From positions 16,124-80,123 of the forward strand of contig JAKAWQ010000007.1 of the NCBI GenBank assembly GCA_021816925.1: DNA of 64,000 nt, read 5' to 3'. The position numbers were made by a program, and so were the translations under genes. Source of the stretch: Pseudomonadota bacterium (lineage in GTDB: Bacteria > Pseudomonadota > Alphaproteobacteria > Acetobacterales > Acetobacteraceae). Below are positions 12,510 through 21,732 of the stretch, in pieces (positions within the stretch are counted from its first letter, which is position 1; every line of letters starts with the position of its first letter). A model generated the notes under the pieces. The model worked only from the letters and a program-made list of their open reading frames with translations. It did not search any database and was not told the origin of the DNA.

Positions 12510-13553
12510 TTACATGCAGCCGATCGGCGCCTCCTTGAAGGCGGCGGCCGCGCCTGCGCGTGTCTTCGCCTCCTCCCATTTCGCCATCCAGTCCTTGACG
12601 TTCGCCGCTGTTACCACCGGCATCGATTGGGGAACGAGTTCCGGATAGTGGCAGTTCGGGTTGGCGAGGAGGTTGTGGAGGATGCTCACCGTCTGATAGC
12701 CCCAGCCCCAGTAGTCCTGCCCGACCAGCGCCTGCACATAGCCGTCGGCGACGAAGGGAAGCTCGGGTGCGAGCGTATCGCTGGCAATGATCTTCACCTT
12801 GCCCTTGTTCTTGATGACCGCGGGGAGCGCACTCATCTTGCCGAACAGCGCCACGGCGGCGACGTTCAGGATCGCGCCGGCGTCGGGATGCGAGACCAGC
12901 AGGTCATTCATCAGGACCTGTGCCTTCACGAGATCGTCGTAATCGAAGAAGGGGCCGATCGTCTTCACGCCCGGATACTTGGCGAGCGTGTCGGTGGCAC
13001 CCTTGAGCCGCGCGTTCAGGTTGGTGGCGCCCGGCCCGCCGCTGACCAGGATCACCGTGCCCTTGGTGCCCATGAACTTGATCGTCTGCTCGGCGAGCGA
13101 CTGGCCCATCTTGTAGCTGTCCACACCGTAGAAGAGTCGGCGCTTCGAGCCGGGAACGTCCGAATCCCAGGTGATGACGGTGATGCCCTTGGCGACCGCC
13201 TCGTTGATCGGGGCGACCAGCGGCTGCGGCGCATTGGCGTCCACCGCCATCGCATCGACGTGCCGCGCGATCAGCCCGGAAAGCACCTGGGCCTCGACAC
13301 TCGCGTCCGAGGTGGTGGAAGCGGTCCAGATCACGTCCACGTCTCCGAGCTCGCGCGCGCGTGTCTCGGCGCCGTAGTGGGCATAGTAGAAGACCGGGTT
13401 GTCGAGCGCCTTGGGGATCACGGCGATCGAGTAGCGCTTGGCGGCGCGCGCGACATAGGGCCGCGCGAGCAATCCGGTTCCGGCGGCGAGCGCGCCGGCG
13501 CCGAGGAGTGTGCGGCGGCGTAGCGGAGCGGCGATAAGCCTTGTTTTCAGCAT
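12510..13553 (-). CDS. Sugar/cyclitol ABC transporter substrate-binding protein
   Basis: Periplasmic binding protein of the ribose/inositol class (type 1 periplasmic-binding fold), 347 residues. The N-terminus MLKTRLIAAPLRRRTLLGAG is a twin-arginine-type signal ending near ARAAK. Mature motifs include YSIAVIPKALDNPVF, a hinge segment GADTRA-like region near 50 and VDAMAVDANAPQPLVAPINEA, where the Asp contacts the sugar in the family. AAGGGG precedes the ATG. It lies between permease and ATPase genes of one importer. Confidence 0.87.
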   Translation of the reverse strand: MLKTRLIAAPLRRRTLLGAGALAAGTGLLARPYVARAAKRYSIAVIPKALDNPVFYYAHYGAETRARELGDVDVIWTASTTSDASVEAQVLSGLIARHVDAMAVDANAPQPLVAPINEAVAKGITVITWDSDVPGSKRRLFYGVDSYKMGQSLAEQTIKFMGTKGTVILVSGGPGATNLNARLKGATDTLAKYPGVKTIGPFFDYDDLVKAQVLMNDLLVSHPDAGAILNVAAVALFGKMSALPAVIKNKGKVKIIASDTLAPELPFVADGYVQALVGQDYWGWGYQTVSILHNLLANPNCHYPELVPQSMPVVTAANVKDWMAKWEEAKTRAGAAAAFKEAPIGCM

Positions 13554-13601
13554 GGCGTTTCCCCTTCTTCGGATTTTGCCTGATGCCGGCTTTCTCCCGG
13601 A

Positions 13602-14576
13602 TCAGGCCGCACGCAGGTATGCAAGTCGCTGGCGAAGCACGTCAAGGGCAGCGGCGGCGGCGATGACGAGGCCGGTGATAAGCTGCTGCCAGTAGCCGGC
13701 AAGCCCGGCCAGGACGATGCCGTTGCTGATCACGCCGAGCAGCGCGGCGCCGAAGAGGACGCCGGGGAGGGTCCCCTGCCCGCCTGTGAGGCTGACGCCG
13801 CCGATAATTGCCCCCGCGATGACCTGCAGCTCATAGCCCTGGGCCGCATCCGGAAGTGCCGTTCCCGCGCGGGCGGTGAGCAGGATGCCGCCGACTGCGG
13901 CCGTCAGGCCGGAAAGAATGTAGAGGACCATCTTCAAGTGCGTGATGTCGAGGCCGAGGAGGCGTGTTGCGGCCTCGTTGCCGCCGAGCGCGTACACGTG
14001 CCGCCCAAACGGCGTGTGGTTAAGGGCGATGAAGAGGACGAGCGCGAGACCAAGCATCACGATGACGGGCGCGGGGACGTGAGCGAGTGCGCCGGTGCCG
14101 AGCGCAGCGAAGGCCGCTCCGGCGGTATTGCTCGGCGGCGTGATCGCCTGACCCTGGACGATGCCGTAGGTGATGCCGCGGAAGATGCCGAGAGTGGCGA
14201 GCGTGGCAATGAAGGGATTGAGACGGAACCGCGTCACCGCAAGGCCATTGACGAAGCCAACCAGAGCGCCGGCGGCGAGTCCGGCAGCGAGCGCGGGAGC
14301 GAGCGGCAGGCCGGCGGCGAGCACCAGGGCCGCGATCATGCCGGAAAAGCCCATCGCCGACCCGACGGAAAGATCAAGCCCGCCGCCGATCATCACCAGC
14401 GCCTCGCCGAAGCCGGCGATGGCGAACCACGAGAAGTAGAGGGCGACATTGCCGAGGATGTTGCCCAACGTGAGGAAGTAGGGTGAGATCAGGCTGACAA
14501 GAGTCGCGACGGCCAGGAGGCCGATCAGAACGCCGGCCCAGGGGACCAGCACGATCTCTGAAAGGAGGCGGCGCAT
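13602..14576 (-). CDS. Sugar ABC transporter permease
   Basis: Membrane subunit of the importer, 324 residues with about nine hydrophobic helices; it belongs to the ribose/xylose/inositol permease family (BPD_transp_2), shown by GGGLDLSVGSAMGFSGM, VNGLAVTRFRLNPFIATLAT and the late GGVSLTGGQGTLPGVLFGA. The ATG at 14576 lies 14 bases after the SDR stop; the frame is open further upstream inside that gene, but the family N-terminus and first helix begin here. Cotranscribed with SDR, binding protein and ATPase. Confidence 0.88.
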   Translation of the reverse strand: MRRLLSEIVLVPWAGVLIGLLAVATLVSLISPYFLTLGNILGNVALYFSWFAIAGFGEALVMIGGGLDLSVGSAMGFSGMIAALVLAAGLPLAPALAAGLAAGALVGFVNGLAVTRFRLNPFIATLATLGIFRGITYGIVQGQAITPPSNTAGAAFAALGTGALAHVPAPVIVMLGLALVLFIALNHTPFGRHVYALGGNEAATRLLGLDITHLKMVLYILSGLTAAVGGILLTARAGTALPDAAQGYELQVIAGAIIGGVSLTGGQGTLPGVLFGAALLGVISNGIVLAGLAGYWQQLITGLVIAAAAALDVLRQRLAYLRAA

Positions 14577-14590
14577 CCGGATGGCCCCGA

Positions 14591-15415
14591 TCAGGCGCGA
14601 GGCGGCTGCGGAGCGGATTCGTAGCAGCCGAGAACGGACTGGTCGAAATCGATGATCGCGCCTGTCATCAGGCCGGACTCCTCGCTCGCGAAATAACCGA
14701 CTGCGCGCGCGACCTCGTCGGTTTTCACGAGGCGACCGAACGGAAGCCCGGCCTCCACCTGCTCGCGCCAGCCGTCGGCGGCGGCGTGGTAGGTGCGCAT
14801 GATCCGGTCCTCGCCGGGCGTGTCCATCCATCCGACGCAGAGGCCGTTGACACGGATGCCGTGGCGCATGACGGAAAAGGCGACGTTCTTGGTGAGCGTG
14901 AGCAGGGCGCCCTTGGAGGCGCAATAGGCGGTGATGAAGCTCTGCCCACCATGCGCCGACATCGAAAGGATGTTGACGATCGTGCCCTTGGTTCGGTTCC
15001 GCCGCATCATCAGGAGTGCGTCCTGCATCAGGAAGAATGGGGCACGGATGTTGATCGCGAACATGCGGTCGAAGAGCTCGGGGCCGGTGTCGAAGATCGT
15101 CCCGCGGTCGGTGATCGCCGCCGCATTGACCAGCACGTCGATCCGGCCGAACCGCTCGCCTGCGGCCTTGATCACGCCCCGCGCCTCCTCAAGGACCGCG
15201 AGATCGGCGGAAACGTAAAGAGCCTTGGCGCCCTTGGCGGCGAGCGCGGTCTCGACGCGCCGGCCGTTCTCGCGGTTGCGGCCGGTGATGACGAGACCGG
15301 CGGCGCCGCGATCGGCGAAGAGATGGGCGATTGCCTCGCCGAGGCCCTGTGTGCCGCCCGTTACGACGGCGACCTTGCTGGCCATGGACAGGTGTCCGAC
15401 GGATCGGGGATCCAT
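14591..15415 (-). CDS. SDR-family NAD(P)-dependent oxidoreductase
   Basis: Short-chain dehydrogenase of 274 residues. The Rossmann motif TGGTQGLGEAIA is near residues 18-29, VNAAAITDRG is the NAG-type motif, the catalytic Ser lies in LSMSAHGG and the active-site YCASKGALLTL supplies Tyr and Lys. I start at the ATG at 15415 (MDPRSVG), which has GGGAG 9 bases upstream; the ATG at 15385 (MASKVAVV) is the alternative. It heads the minus-strand sugar-transport operon and diverges from iolG, so it probably oxidises or reduces the imported sugar or inositol product. Confidence 0.85.
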   Translation of the reverse strand: MDPRSVGHLSMASKVAVVTGGTQGLGEAIAHLFADRGAAGLVITGRNRENGRRVETALAAKGAKALYVSADLAVLEEARGVIKAAGERFGRIDVLVNAAAITDRGTIFDTGPELFDRMFAINIRAPFFLMQDALLMMRRNRTKGTIVNILSMSAHGGQSFITAYCASKGALLTLTKNVAFSVMRHGIRVNGLCVGWMDTPGEDRIMRTYHAAADGWREQVEAGLPFGRLVKTDEVARAVGYFASEESGLMTGAIIDFDQSVLGCYESAPQPPRA

Positions 15416-15557
15416 GCGCGCTTGCTCCCGGGTGCGAGGCACGACCGCGCAAGGCTATCCGCCGCGCCGGATCAGGCGTCAATCCGAGGACCGCGGCGTT
15501 GATCGGCGAGGCCGAAGCCGCCATGGTGGGGCCGGGCGCCCTCTCGGGAGGAACTCA

Positions 15558-16550
15558 ATGATCCGGATCGCAGTTCTGGGTGCCGGCCGTATCGGCCGCA
15601 TTCATGCAACGAATGCCGCGGGCAACCCGCGGTGCCGGCTGGTGGCCGTTGCCGACACCGTTGCCGCAGCTGCGGAGGGCCTGGCACGGATGCTTGGCTG
15701 CGAGGCCGCGACCGAGCCCCGGGCGATGATCGCGCGGCAGGACGTGGAGGCGATTGTCATCGGCACGCCGACGGACACGCATGTCGATCTGCTGCTCGAA
15801 GCCGCGCGCCAGGGAAAGGCCGCGCTCTGCGAGAAACCGGTCGATCTCGATATCCGCAAGGTCGATGCCGCGGTGGCCGAGATCGCGCGGCTAAAGGCGC
15901 GCGTCATGGTGGGATTCAATCGCCGCTTCGATCCGAGTGCGGCGGCGATGCGCCAGGCGATCGACCGCGGCGAGATCGGCGAGGTGCGGCAAGTGATCAT
16001 CACCAGCCGCGATCCCGAGCCGCCGCCGCCTTCCTATGTCGCAAGCTCGGGCGGCATCTTCCGTGACATGACGATCCACGATTTCGATATGGCGCGCTGG
16101 CTGCTGGGCGAGGAGCCGCGTGAGGTCTTTGCCGCCGCGGGGGCGCTTGTCGATCCGGGGATCGGCGCGGCGGGAGATTTCGATACGGTCATGGTTGTGA
16201 TGCGCACCGCGTCGGGCCGGCAGTGCCATATCAACAATTGCCGGCAGGCTGCTTACGGCTACGACCAGCGCCTTGAAGTGTTCGGCGTGCGAGGCATGCT
16301 GCTCAACGACAATCTCCGGCCCTCCACGCTCCGCCGTTACGGAGCGGGCGAGACGGAAGTCCGCCCGCCGTTGCTGAACTTCTTCCTGGAGCGCTACGCA
16401 GAGGCGTACCGGCTCGAGCTCGACGCCTTTCTCGAAGCGATCGAGACAGGCAAGCCGATGCCGCTTACGATCGAGGACGGACGGCAGGCACTCCGGCTAG
16501 CCGATGCCGCGCTCGAATCGGCGAAGAGCGGGCGGGCGGTTGCGGTGTAG
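15558..16550 (+). CDS. iolG: Inositol 2-dehydrogenase (Gfo/Idh/MocA family)
   Basis: Oxidises myo-inositol (or a related inositol) to 2-keto-inositol with NAD, the first step of inositol catabolism. The 330-residue product has the N-terminal dinucleotide fold VLGAGRIGRIHATN (about 6-19), the family Lys in CEKPVDLD near 95-100, and MVGFNRRFDPSAAAM and FRDMTIHDFDMARWL, whose Asp/His pair is catalytic and is the pattern seen in IolG. GGGAGGAACTCA gives a strong ribosome site. iolD is in the same window about 43 kb away. Confidence 0.88.
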   Translation: MIRIAVLGAGRIGRIHATNAAGNPRCRLVAVADTVAAAAEGLARMLGCEAATEPRAMIARQDVEAIVIGTPTDTHVDLLLEAARQGKAALCEKPVDLDIRKVDAAVAEIARLKARVMVGFNRRFDPSAAAMRQAIDRGEIGEVRQVIITSRDPEPPPPSYVASSGGIFRDMTIHDFDMARWLLGEEPREVFAAAGALVDPGIGAAGDFDTVMVVMRTASGRQCHINNCRQAAYGYDQRLEVFGVRGMLLNDNLRPSTLRRYGAGETEVRPPLLNFFLERYAEAYRLELDAFLEAIETGKPMPLTIEDGRQALRLADAALESAKSGRAVAV

Positions 16551-16555
16551 ATGCA

Positions 16556-17674
16556 ATGACCGGGGTCGGCGTCGGCATCATCGGCACAGGCTTCATGGGC
16601 AAGGCGCACGCACTGGCCTATCGCACGGCCGCGAGCCTCTTTCCCCTTCGCGCGCGGCCCGTGCTCGAGATGGTGGCGGACGTTGACCACGCTGCCGCCG
16701 AGCGCGCGCATCGAAGCTTCGGCTTCCGGCGCCTCACGAAGGATTGGCGCGAACTGGTTGCGGATCCGGCTGTGCATATCGTGTGCATCACCACGCCGAC
16801 TGCACTGCATTACGAGATGGCGCTCGCCGCGATCGCCGCGGGCAAGCATGTGCATTGCGAAAAACCGCTTGCAGAGAGCGAGGCCAAGGCGGGGGCGATG
16901 GTGCAGGCAGCCGAAGCCGCGAGCATTCGCACGCAAGTCGGGTTCAACTACCTCAAGAACCCGCTGCTCGGGCTTGCGCGCGAGATGATCGCAGGGGGCG
17001 AATTGGGCGAGATCACCGGCTTTCGCGGGAGCCACGCCGAGGACTACATGGCCGATCCTGAGGCGCCTTTCACCTGGCGGCTCGATCCCGCGGGCGCGGG
17101 CGTGCTCGCCGATCTCGGCAGCCACATCATCGGGCTCGCGCGCTTCCTGCTCGGCCCGATCACCGCGGTGATTGCCGATCTCGAGACTGTGGTGAAGGAG
17201 CGACCGGTGGTGAGGGGCAGCGCGGAGCGGCGGGCGGTGACAGTCGATGACATCGCGCGCCTGACGGTGCGGTTTGCGCGCGGCTGCGGCGGAACGATCG
17301 AGGCAAGCTGGGTGGCCACAGGGCGGACGATGCAGCTCGGCTTCGAGATTTCCGGAACGAAAGGGGCGCTCGCTTTCACCCAGGAGCGCTTGAACGAGCT
17401 TCTATTCCATCGTGCCGGCGGGCCGGCCTCGCGCCGCGGCTTCCTTCGCATCGAGGCGGGGCCGGAGCATCCGCCTTATGGCTTTTTCTGCCCCGCGCCC
17501 GGCCACCAGCTCGGCTTCAATGACCTCAAGACGATCGAGGCGGCCGACTTCCTGCAGATGATCGAGGGCGGGCCGGCCAAGGGCCCCGACTTCCGCGAGG
17601 GCTGGGAAATCCAGAAGGTGGTGGAGACCGCGGTCCGTTCATCCCGGGTGCGAGCCTGGCTTTCGGTCCCCTGA
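16556..17674 (+). CDS. Gfo/Idh/MocA family oxidoreductase
   Basis: Second NAD(P)-dependent sugar/cyclitol dehydrogenase, 372 residues, 5 bases after iolG and clearly cotranscribed. The Rossmann motif GIIGTGFMGKAHA is at about 8-20 and the family Lys in HCEKPLAESE. VGFNYLKNPLLG and LADLGSHIIGLARFLLG carry the C-terminal catalytic His. It is longer than IolG and closer to the class that acts on sugar lactones, scyllo-inositol or keto-inositols. The exact substrate is not deducible. Confidence 0.86.
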   Translation: MTGVGVGIIGTGFMGKAHALAYRTAASLFPLRARPVLEMVADVDHAAAERAHRSFGFRRLTKDWRELVADPAVHIVCITTPTALHYEMALAAIAAGKHVHCEKPLAESEAKAGAMVQAAEAASIRTQVGFNYLKNPLLGLAREMIAGGELGEITGFRGSHAEDYMADPEAPFTWRLDPAGAGVLADLGSHIIGLARFLLGPITAVIADLETVVKERPVVRGSAERRAVTVDDIARLTVRFARGCGGTIEASWVATGRTMQLGFEISGTKGALAFTQERLNELLFHRAGGPASRRGFLRIEAGPEHPPYGFFCPAPGHQLGFNDLKTIEAADFLQMIEGGPAKGPDFREGWEIQKVVETAVRSSRVRAWLSVP

Positions 17675-17707
17675 GGCCCGATCGTCGCGGATGACGCCGG
17701 CCCTTCC

Positions 17708-18634
17708 TTGCTGCTAGAGCCAACCGCCGAAGAGCGGGAAAGCATCGTGGAGCGGCTGCAACGCATCGCCGGCGGCAGCATCGGTGTCGGGCTCCTGGTC
17801 CTGGCGCTGAAGGGGCTTGCCTGGTGGGTCACCGGCAGTGCCGCGCTTTATTCGGATGCACTGGAGACGCTGGTCAACGTTGCCGCGGCCGGGCTGACGT
17901 TCGGCGCGGTCCGCTTCGCAGCCGTGCCGGCGGACGCAAACCATCCGTACGGACACGACAAGGCGGAGTTCTTCGCCGCCGTCATCGAGGGCGTGCTGAT
18001 CGTGGTCGCGGCCTTTTCGATTCTCCAGCACGCGTGGCTCGTCTGGCGGCATCCGCTGCCGATCCGGCTGCCAATGATCGGGATTGGCCTCAATGGCCTC
18101 GCCACTCTCTGCAACGCGGGCTGGGCGGCTTTGCTGCTGCGCGAAGGAAGGCGCGGCCGCTCGCCGGCGGTGCTGTCCGACGGGCGGCATCTCTTCGCCG
18201 ATGTGCTGGCCTCGCTTGCGGTCATCGTGGGACTCTCGGTCGCAGTCTTTGCTGGCCTCTCCTGGCTCGATCCGCTGCTGGCCGTAGCGGTTGCCCTCTA
18301 CGTGCTCATCTCGGGCTGGCGGATCATCCGTGCGTCGGTGGGGGGGCTGATGGACGAGGCTCCGGACGTGCCGGTGCGCGAACGCATCCGCGCCCTGGTC
18401 GCGGACCACGCCACTGGCGCGCTCGAGGCGCACGATCTGCGCACGCGCGCGGCCGGGCGCTTCACCTACCTCGAGTTCCACTTGGTCGTTCCGGGAGAGA
18501 TGCGTGTCGATGAGGCGCACGCGATCTGCGACCGCATCGAGGAGGCGCTGCGCAAAGAGATGGGCAACCTTGTCGTCACCATCCATGTGGAACCCGAAAT
18601 GAAGGCCAAGCAACACGGCGTGCCGGTGCTGTGA
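17708..18634 (+). CDS. Cation diffusion facilitator metal transporter
   Basis: Divalent-metal/proton antiporter, 308 residues with six transmembrane helices followed by a cytoplasmic metal-binding domain. Typical segments are GSAALYSDALETLVNV (helix 2 metal site), HPYGHDKAEFFAAVIEG, the second metal site SDGRHLFADVLASLAV, and the C-terminal LEFHLVVPGEMRVDEAH. The first possible start is a TTG at 17708; a GTG at 17747 would give 295 residues. Its stop overlaps the next gene (GTGA), tying a metal transporter to the B12 uptake operon; cobalt is a reasonable guess, zinc or iron are possible. Confidence 0.88.
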   Translation: MLLEPTAEERESIVERLQRIAGGSIGVGLLVLALKGLAWWVTGSAALYSDALETLVNVAAAGLTFGAVRFAAVPADANHPYGHDKAEFFAAVIEGVLIVVAAFSILQHAWLVWRHPLPIRLPMIGIGLNGLATLCNAGWAALLLREGRRGRSPAVLSDGRHLFADVLASLAVIVGLSVAVFAGLSWLDPLLAVAVALYVLISGWRIIRASVGGLMDEAPDVPVRERIRALVADHATGALEAHDLRTRAAGRFTYLEFHLVVPGEMRVDEAHAICDRIEEALRKEMGNLVVTIHVEPEMKAKQHGVPVL

Positions 18635-19410
18635 GGGGGATCCGGGCGCGGCAGGCCGCACTGGCGCTCGCCCTCCTGCTGCTCAGCCGCGTGACGGCGG
18701 AGGCCGCGCTCCGTGTGGTCTCGCTCGATCTCTGCACCGATCAGATGCTGGTCCTGCTGGCGCCGCAAGAGATTGCGGGCCTTTCCCCGCTCGCGCGCGA
18801 CCCGGCGCTTTCGGCCGTGGCGCAAGAGGCGGCGCATCTGCCGGTGGTGCGCCCCTCGGCGGAAGCGGTGCTTCGCCTGCACCCTGACCTCGTGCTGGCC
18901 GAGCCGTATGGCGCGGCACTGGTGGTGACGGCGCTGCGGACACTCGGGCTTCGCGTGGTGACAATACGAGATCCGCAGACATTTGGCGGCATCCGCGCGG
19001 AGATCACCCGGCTTGCCCGCCTTCTCGGCGTCCGGGCGCGCGGCGCGGTGTTGATCGCGGCGATGGATGCCGTGCTCGCCGGTCTGCCCCGGCCGACAGC
19101 GAGACGGACGGCGATCGTGCTGGAGCCGCGGGGCTTCGCGGCCGGCCCCCGCTCGCTCGCCGGGGCCGTGCTCCGGGCGGCCGGGTACCGTGACGCGGCG
19201 CCGGGCGGCTGGCTCGGGCTGGAGCGCCTGCTCGTTCGCCCGCCCGATCTCCTGGTCCTGCCCGAGGCGGCCGGCACCCCCTCGCTCGCGACCGACCTCA
19301 TTGAAAGCCCCGCGCTCGGCGCGATCGCGCGCCGCACGGTGCCGGCCGCCTGGCTGATGTGCGGTTCGCCCTTCGCGGCGCGGGCTGCTGCCCGTGTCGC
19401 TGCCCGGTGA
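18631..19410 (+). CDS. btuF: ABC transporter substrate-binding protein, probably cobalamin
   Basis: Periplasmic binding protein of the BtuF/FecB class, 259 residues, with a signal peptide (ALALALLLLSRVTAEA). The mature start RVVSLDLCTDQMLVLLAP and the segments RPSAEAVLRLHPDLVLAEP and FGGIRAEITRLARLLGV match the two-lobed class. GTG start overlaps the preceding stop and its own stop overlaps the permease GTG (GTGA both times). Assignment to B12 rather than a siderophore rests on the neighbouring adenosyltransferase and the riboswitch on btuB. Confidence 0.8.
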   Translation: MRGIRARQAALALALLLLSRVTAEAALRVVSLDLCTDQMLVLLAPQEIAGLSPLARDPALSAVAQEAAHLPVVRPSAEAVLRLHPDLVLAEPYGAALVVTALRTLGLRVVTIRDPQTFGGIRAEITRLARLLGVRARGAVLIAAMDAVLAGLPRPTARRTAIVLEPRGFAAGPRSLAGAVLRAAGYRDAAPGGWLGLERLLVRPPDLLVLPEAAGTPSLATDLIESPALGAIARRTVPAAWLMCGSPFAARAAARVAAR

Positions 19411-20345
19411 TCCGCCTTTTCGTCCTCGGGCTCGCTCTCCTGTTTGCCGCCTCCCTGCTGGTCGGGTCGGCGGGAGTGGGCCTGCCGGCACCGGTGATCC
19501 TTTGGCAGCTCCGCTTGCCAAGAACTTTGCTTGCTCTCCTGGTGGGAGGCGGCCTCGGCGTCTCGGGTGCGGCGCTGCAGGGGGCGCTTCGCAATCCGCT
19601 CGCCGATGCCGGGCTGCTCGGCATTTCCGGGAGTGCGGCGCTCGGCGCGGTGATCGCGTTCTACTGGGGGTTTGCCGCCGCTTTCGCCCCGGCGCTGCCG
19701 CTTTCCGGAATGCTTGGGGCAGGTCTGGGCGCTGCCGCCCTGCTGGCCTTGGCCGGGCGCGCGCCGACCGGTCCGTCCCTGATCCTCGCCGGCATCGGAC
19801 TTTCGGCCGCCGCCGCGGCGCTCCTTGCCTTCGCGCTCGCGCTCGCCCCGAATCCCTACGCGCTCGCCGAGCTCACCTTCTGGCTGCTCGGCGGCGTCGC
19901 CGACCGGACCCTCTCCGACTGTGCGTTGGCTGCCCCTCCGATCGTGCTCGGGGTGGTCATCCTGCTCCGCCTTGGCGCCGGCCTGGATGCTCTATCGTTA
20001 GGTGAGGAAACTGCCGCGAGCCTTGGTGTTTCAACGGCACGTACCATGCGGGGCGTGGCGCTGGGCACCGCTCTCGCGGCCGGCGCGGCGGCCGCAGCCG
20101 CGGGCGGGGTGGGGTTCGTCGGGCTGGTGGTGCCGAACGTGCTCCGACCGAGGCTCGGCGAACGGCCGGCGGTGCTGTTGCTGCCTTCGGCGCTGGCCGG
20201 AGCGGCGCTTCTGCTTGCCGCCGATATCCTGGTCCGGATCGCGGTGCTGGTGCTGCCGCTCAACGCAGAGCCGCCGCTCGGTGTGCTGACGGCGCTGATC
20301 GGCGCACCGTTCCTGGTGGTGATTGCGCGCCGGCTCGGTCAATGA
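19407..20345 (+). CDS. btuC: FecCD/BtuC-type ABC permease
   Basis: Membrane subunit of the vitamin B12 (or iron-siderophore) importer, 312 residues with about ten helices. Diagnostic segments are LRLPRTLLALLVGGGLGVSG, GALRNPLADAGLLGISGSAAL and GGVGFVGLVVPNVLRPRLGE. The start is the GTG overlapping the btuF stop; an upstream in-frame ATG at 19359 would lie inside btuF. The stop overlaps the ATPase start (ATGA). Confidence 0.87.
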   Translation: MIRLFVLGLALLFAASLLVGSAGVGLPAPVILWQLRLPRTLLALLVGGGLGVSGAALQGALRNPLADAGLLGISGSAALGAVIAFYWGFAAAFAPALPLSGMLGAGLGAAALLALAGRAPTGPSLILAGIGLSAAAAALLAFALALAPNPYALAELTFWLLGGVADRTLSDCALAAPPIVLGVVILLRLGAGLDALSLGEETAASLGVSTARTMRGVALGTALAAGAAAAAAGGVGFVGLVVPNVLRPRLGERPAVLLLPSALAGAALLLAADILVRIAVLVLPLNAEPPLGVLTALIGAPFLVVIARRLGQ

Positions 20346-21019
20346 TCGGGGTACGGGATTTTTCGATCGAGCTTGGCGGGCGACGCGTTCTCGACCACGT
20401 CGATTTTTCCCCTCTCCCCGGCCGACTGACCGCGCTGGCGGGCCCGAACGGCGCCGGGAAATCCACTCTTCTGAAAGCTCTGTGCGGCATTCTTCCGGGA
20501 ACTGGCAAGCCCGATCCGAGGCGTGTCGCCTATCTGGCGCAAGGGGCGCGCGCGGCGTGGGGGATGACGGTGGAAGAGATCGCGTTCCTCGGGCGCATTC
20601 CGCACGGCGACCGCGCACCGGAACCGGTGGCGCGGGCGCTGGCGCTTGCCGGTGTCAGCACGCTCGCCGGGCAGCGGATCGACCGGCTGTCAGGCGGCGA
20701 GGTCCGCCGGGCCATGTTGGCCCGCGTGTTCGCAACCGAGCCCGAGGTCCTGCTGCTGGACGAACCCACGGCCGATCTCGACCCTAAAGCCGCGTTTTCC
20801 ATCATGCGGCTCCTCGGCGAAACGGCGGCGGCAGGGCGGACGGTGGTCGTGGTGCTGCACGCGATCGAGCTGGCGCTTCGCTATGCTGATCGGCTCGTGG
20901 TGCTGGATCGCGGCGGGATCACGGCGGACGGTGCGCCGCTTGCGATGCTGCCGGCCGCGGCAGCCGCATTCGGCCTTGGGTTCGGGCAGGACGGGCTCCC
21001 GCATCTCCTGCCGGATTGA
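20342..21019 (+). CDS. btuD: ABC transporter ATP-binding protein, BtuD/FecE type
   Basis: ATPase of the importer, 225 residues. Walker A GPNGAGKST (about 35-43), signature RLSGGEVRRAM, Walker B VLLLDEPTADLDP and the switch His in VVVLHAIELAL are all present. It is somewhat shorter than the usual ~250 residues, missing some of the helical region between Walker A and the signature (PGTGKPDPRRVAYLAQG is abrupt). Start and stop overlap its neighbours, so the operon is tightly coupled. Confidence 0.87.
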   Translation: MIGVRDFSIELGGRRVLDHVDFSPLPGRLTALAGPNGAGKSTLLKALCGILPGTGKPDPRRVAYLAQGARAAWGMTVEEIAFLGRIPHGDRAPEPVARALALAGVSTLAGQRIDRLSGGEVRRAMLARVFATEPEVLLLDEPTADLDPKAAFSIMRLLGETAAAGRTVVVVLHAIELALRYADRLVVLDRGGITADGAPLAMLPAAAAAFGLGFGQDGLPHLLPD

Positions 21020-21732
21020 TGCGCCGAGCGGTTCTCCTTTCGCTCGGACTGCACGGGCTGCTGCTGGCGCTGCTGGTGGCGGGGGCTTGGCTCTGGCCGG
21101 GGCGCGGGATGAAGGGGCCGCCGGTGCTGGCCGAGGTTGAACTGGTCGAGCAGAATACGCCGGCGGTGGGCAGGGCGGCCTCGGTAGCGACCGCGACGGC
21201 CACGGCGACGGCGGCGAGCCCGAGCCGGTCGGAGCCAAAGCCGGTACCCAAACAGGCGCTGCCAACGCGTGCCCCGCCGAATCGGGCGCCGCTGCCGCTG
21301 CCCCCGCCGGCCGCACCCGCTCGACCGGCGGCGGCCGCGCGGGTCCCACCGGCGCCCTCGTCGCGCCAAGGGGCGGCCGCGGTACGCCTTGGCCATACGG
21401 GTTCAATCGGCACCGGCTTGGTGTCAGGCAGACAGGTAATCCCGGCCGCGCTTGACAAGGCGGTGCAGAACGTCCCGCCCGGCTATCCGCGGCGCGCGGT
21501 CCGGCGGGGCGAGCAGGGCTCGGTCATTCTCAGGGTGCACGTGGCAGCGGACGGAAGTGCTGCGGCGGTCGATATCTTTCGAACCTCGGGCTACACGCTG
21601 CTCGACAGCGCGGCGCGAAGGGCGGTCGCGCGCTGGCACTTCGTTCCGGCAAACCGGGCCGGGTTCCCCGTTCCCTCGACCATGCTGGTCAAGATACGGT
21701 TCGTTTTGACCAACCCGGAAGGCAGCCGATGA
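21019..21732 (+). CDS. tonB: TonB family energy-transducing protein
   Basis: Couples the proton motive force to outer-membrane receptors. The 237-residue product has one N-terminal membrane anchor (AVLLSLGLHGLLLALLVAGA), an Ala/Pro-rich periplasm-spanning stretch (about 50-130), and a C-terminal TonB domain with YPRRAVRRGEQGSVILRV and ALDSAARRAV-type helix (LLDSAARRAVARWHFVPA). Its ATG shares one base with the btuD stop. It is presumably dedicated to the BtuB receptor encoded just downstream on the other strand. Confidence 0.87.
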   Translation: MRRAVLLSLGLHGLLLALLVAGAWLWPGRGMKGPPVLAEVELVEQNTPAVGRAASVATATATATAASPSRSEPKPVPKQALPTRAPPNRAPLPLPPPAAPARPAAAARVPPAPSSRQGAAAVRLGHTGSIGTGLVSGRQVIPAALDKAVQNVPPGYPRRAVRRGEQGSVILRVHVAADGSAAAVDIFRTSGYTLLDSAARRAVARWHFVPANRAGFPVPSTMLVKIRFVLTNPEGSR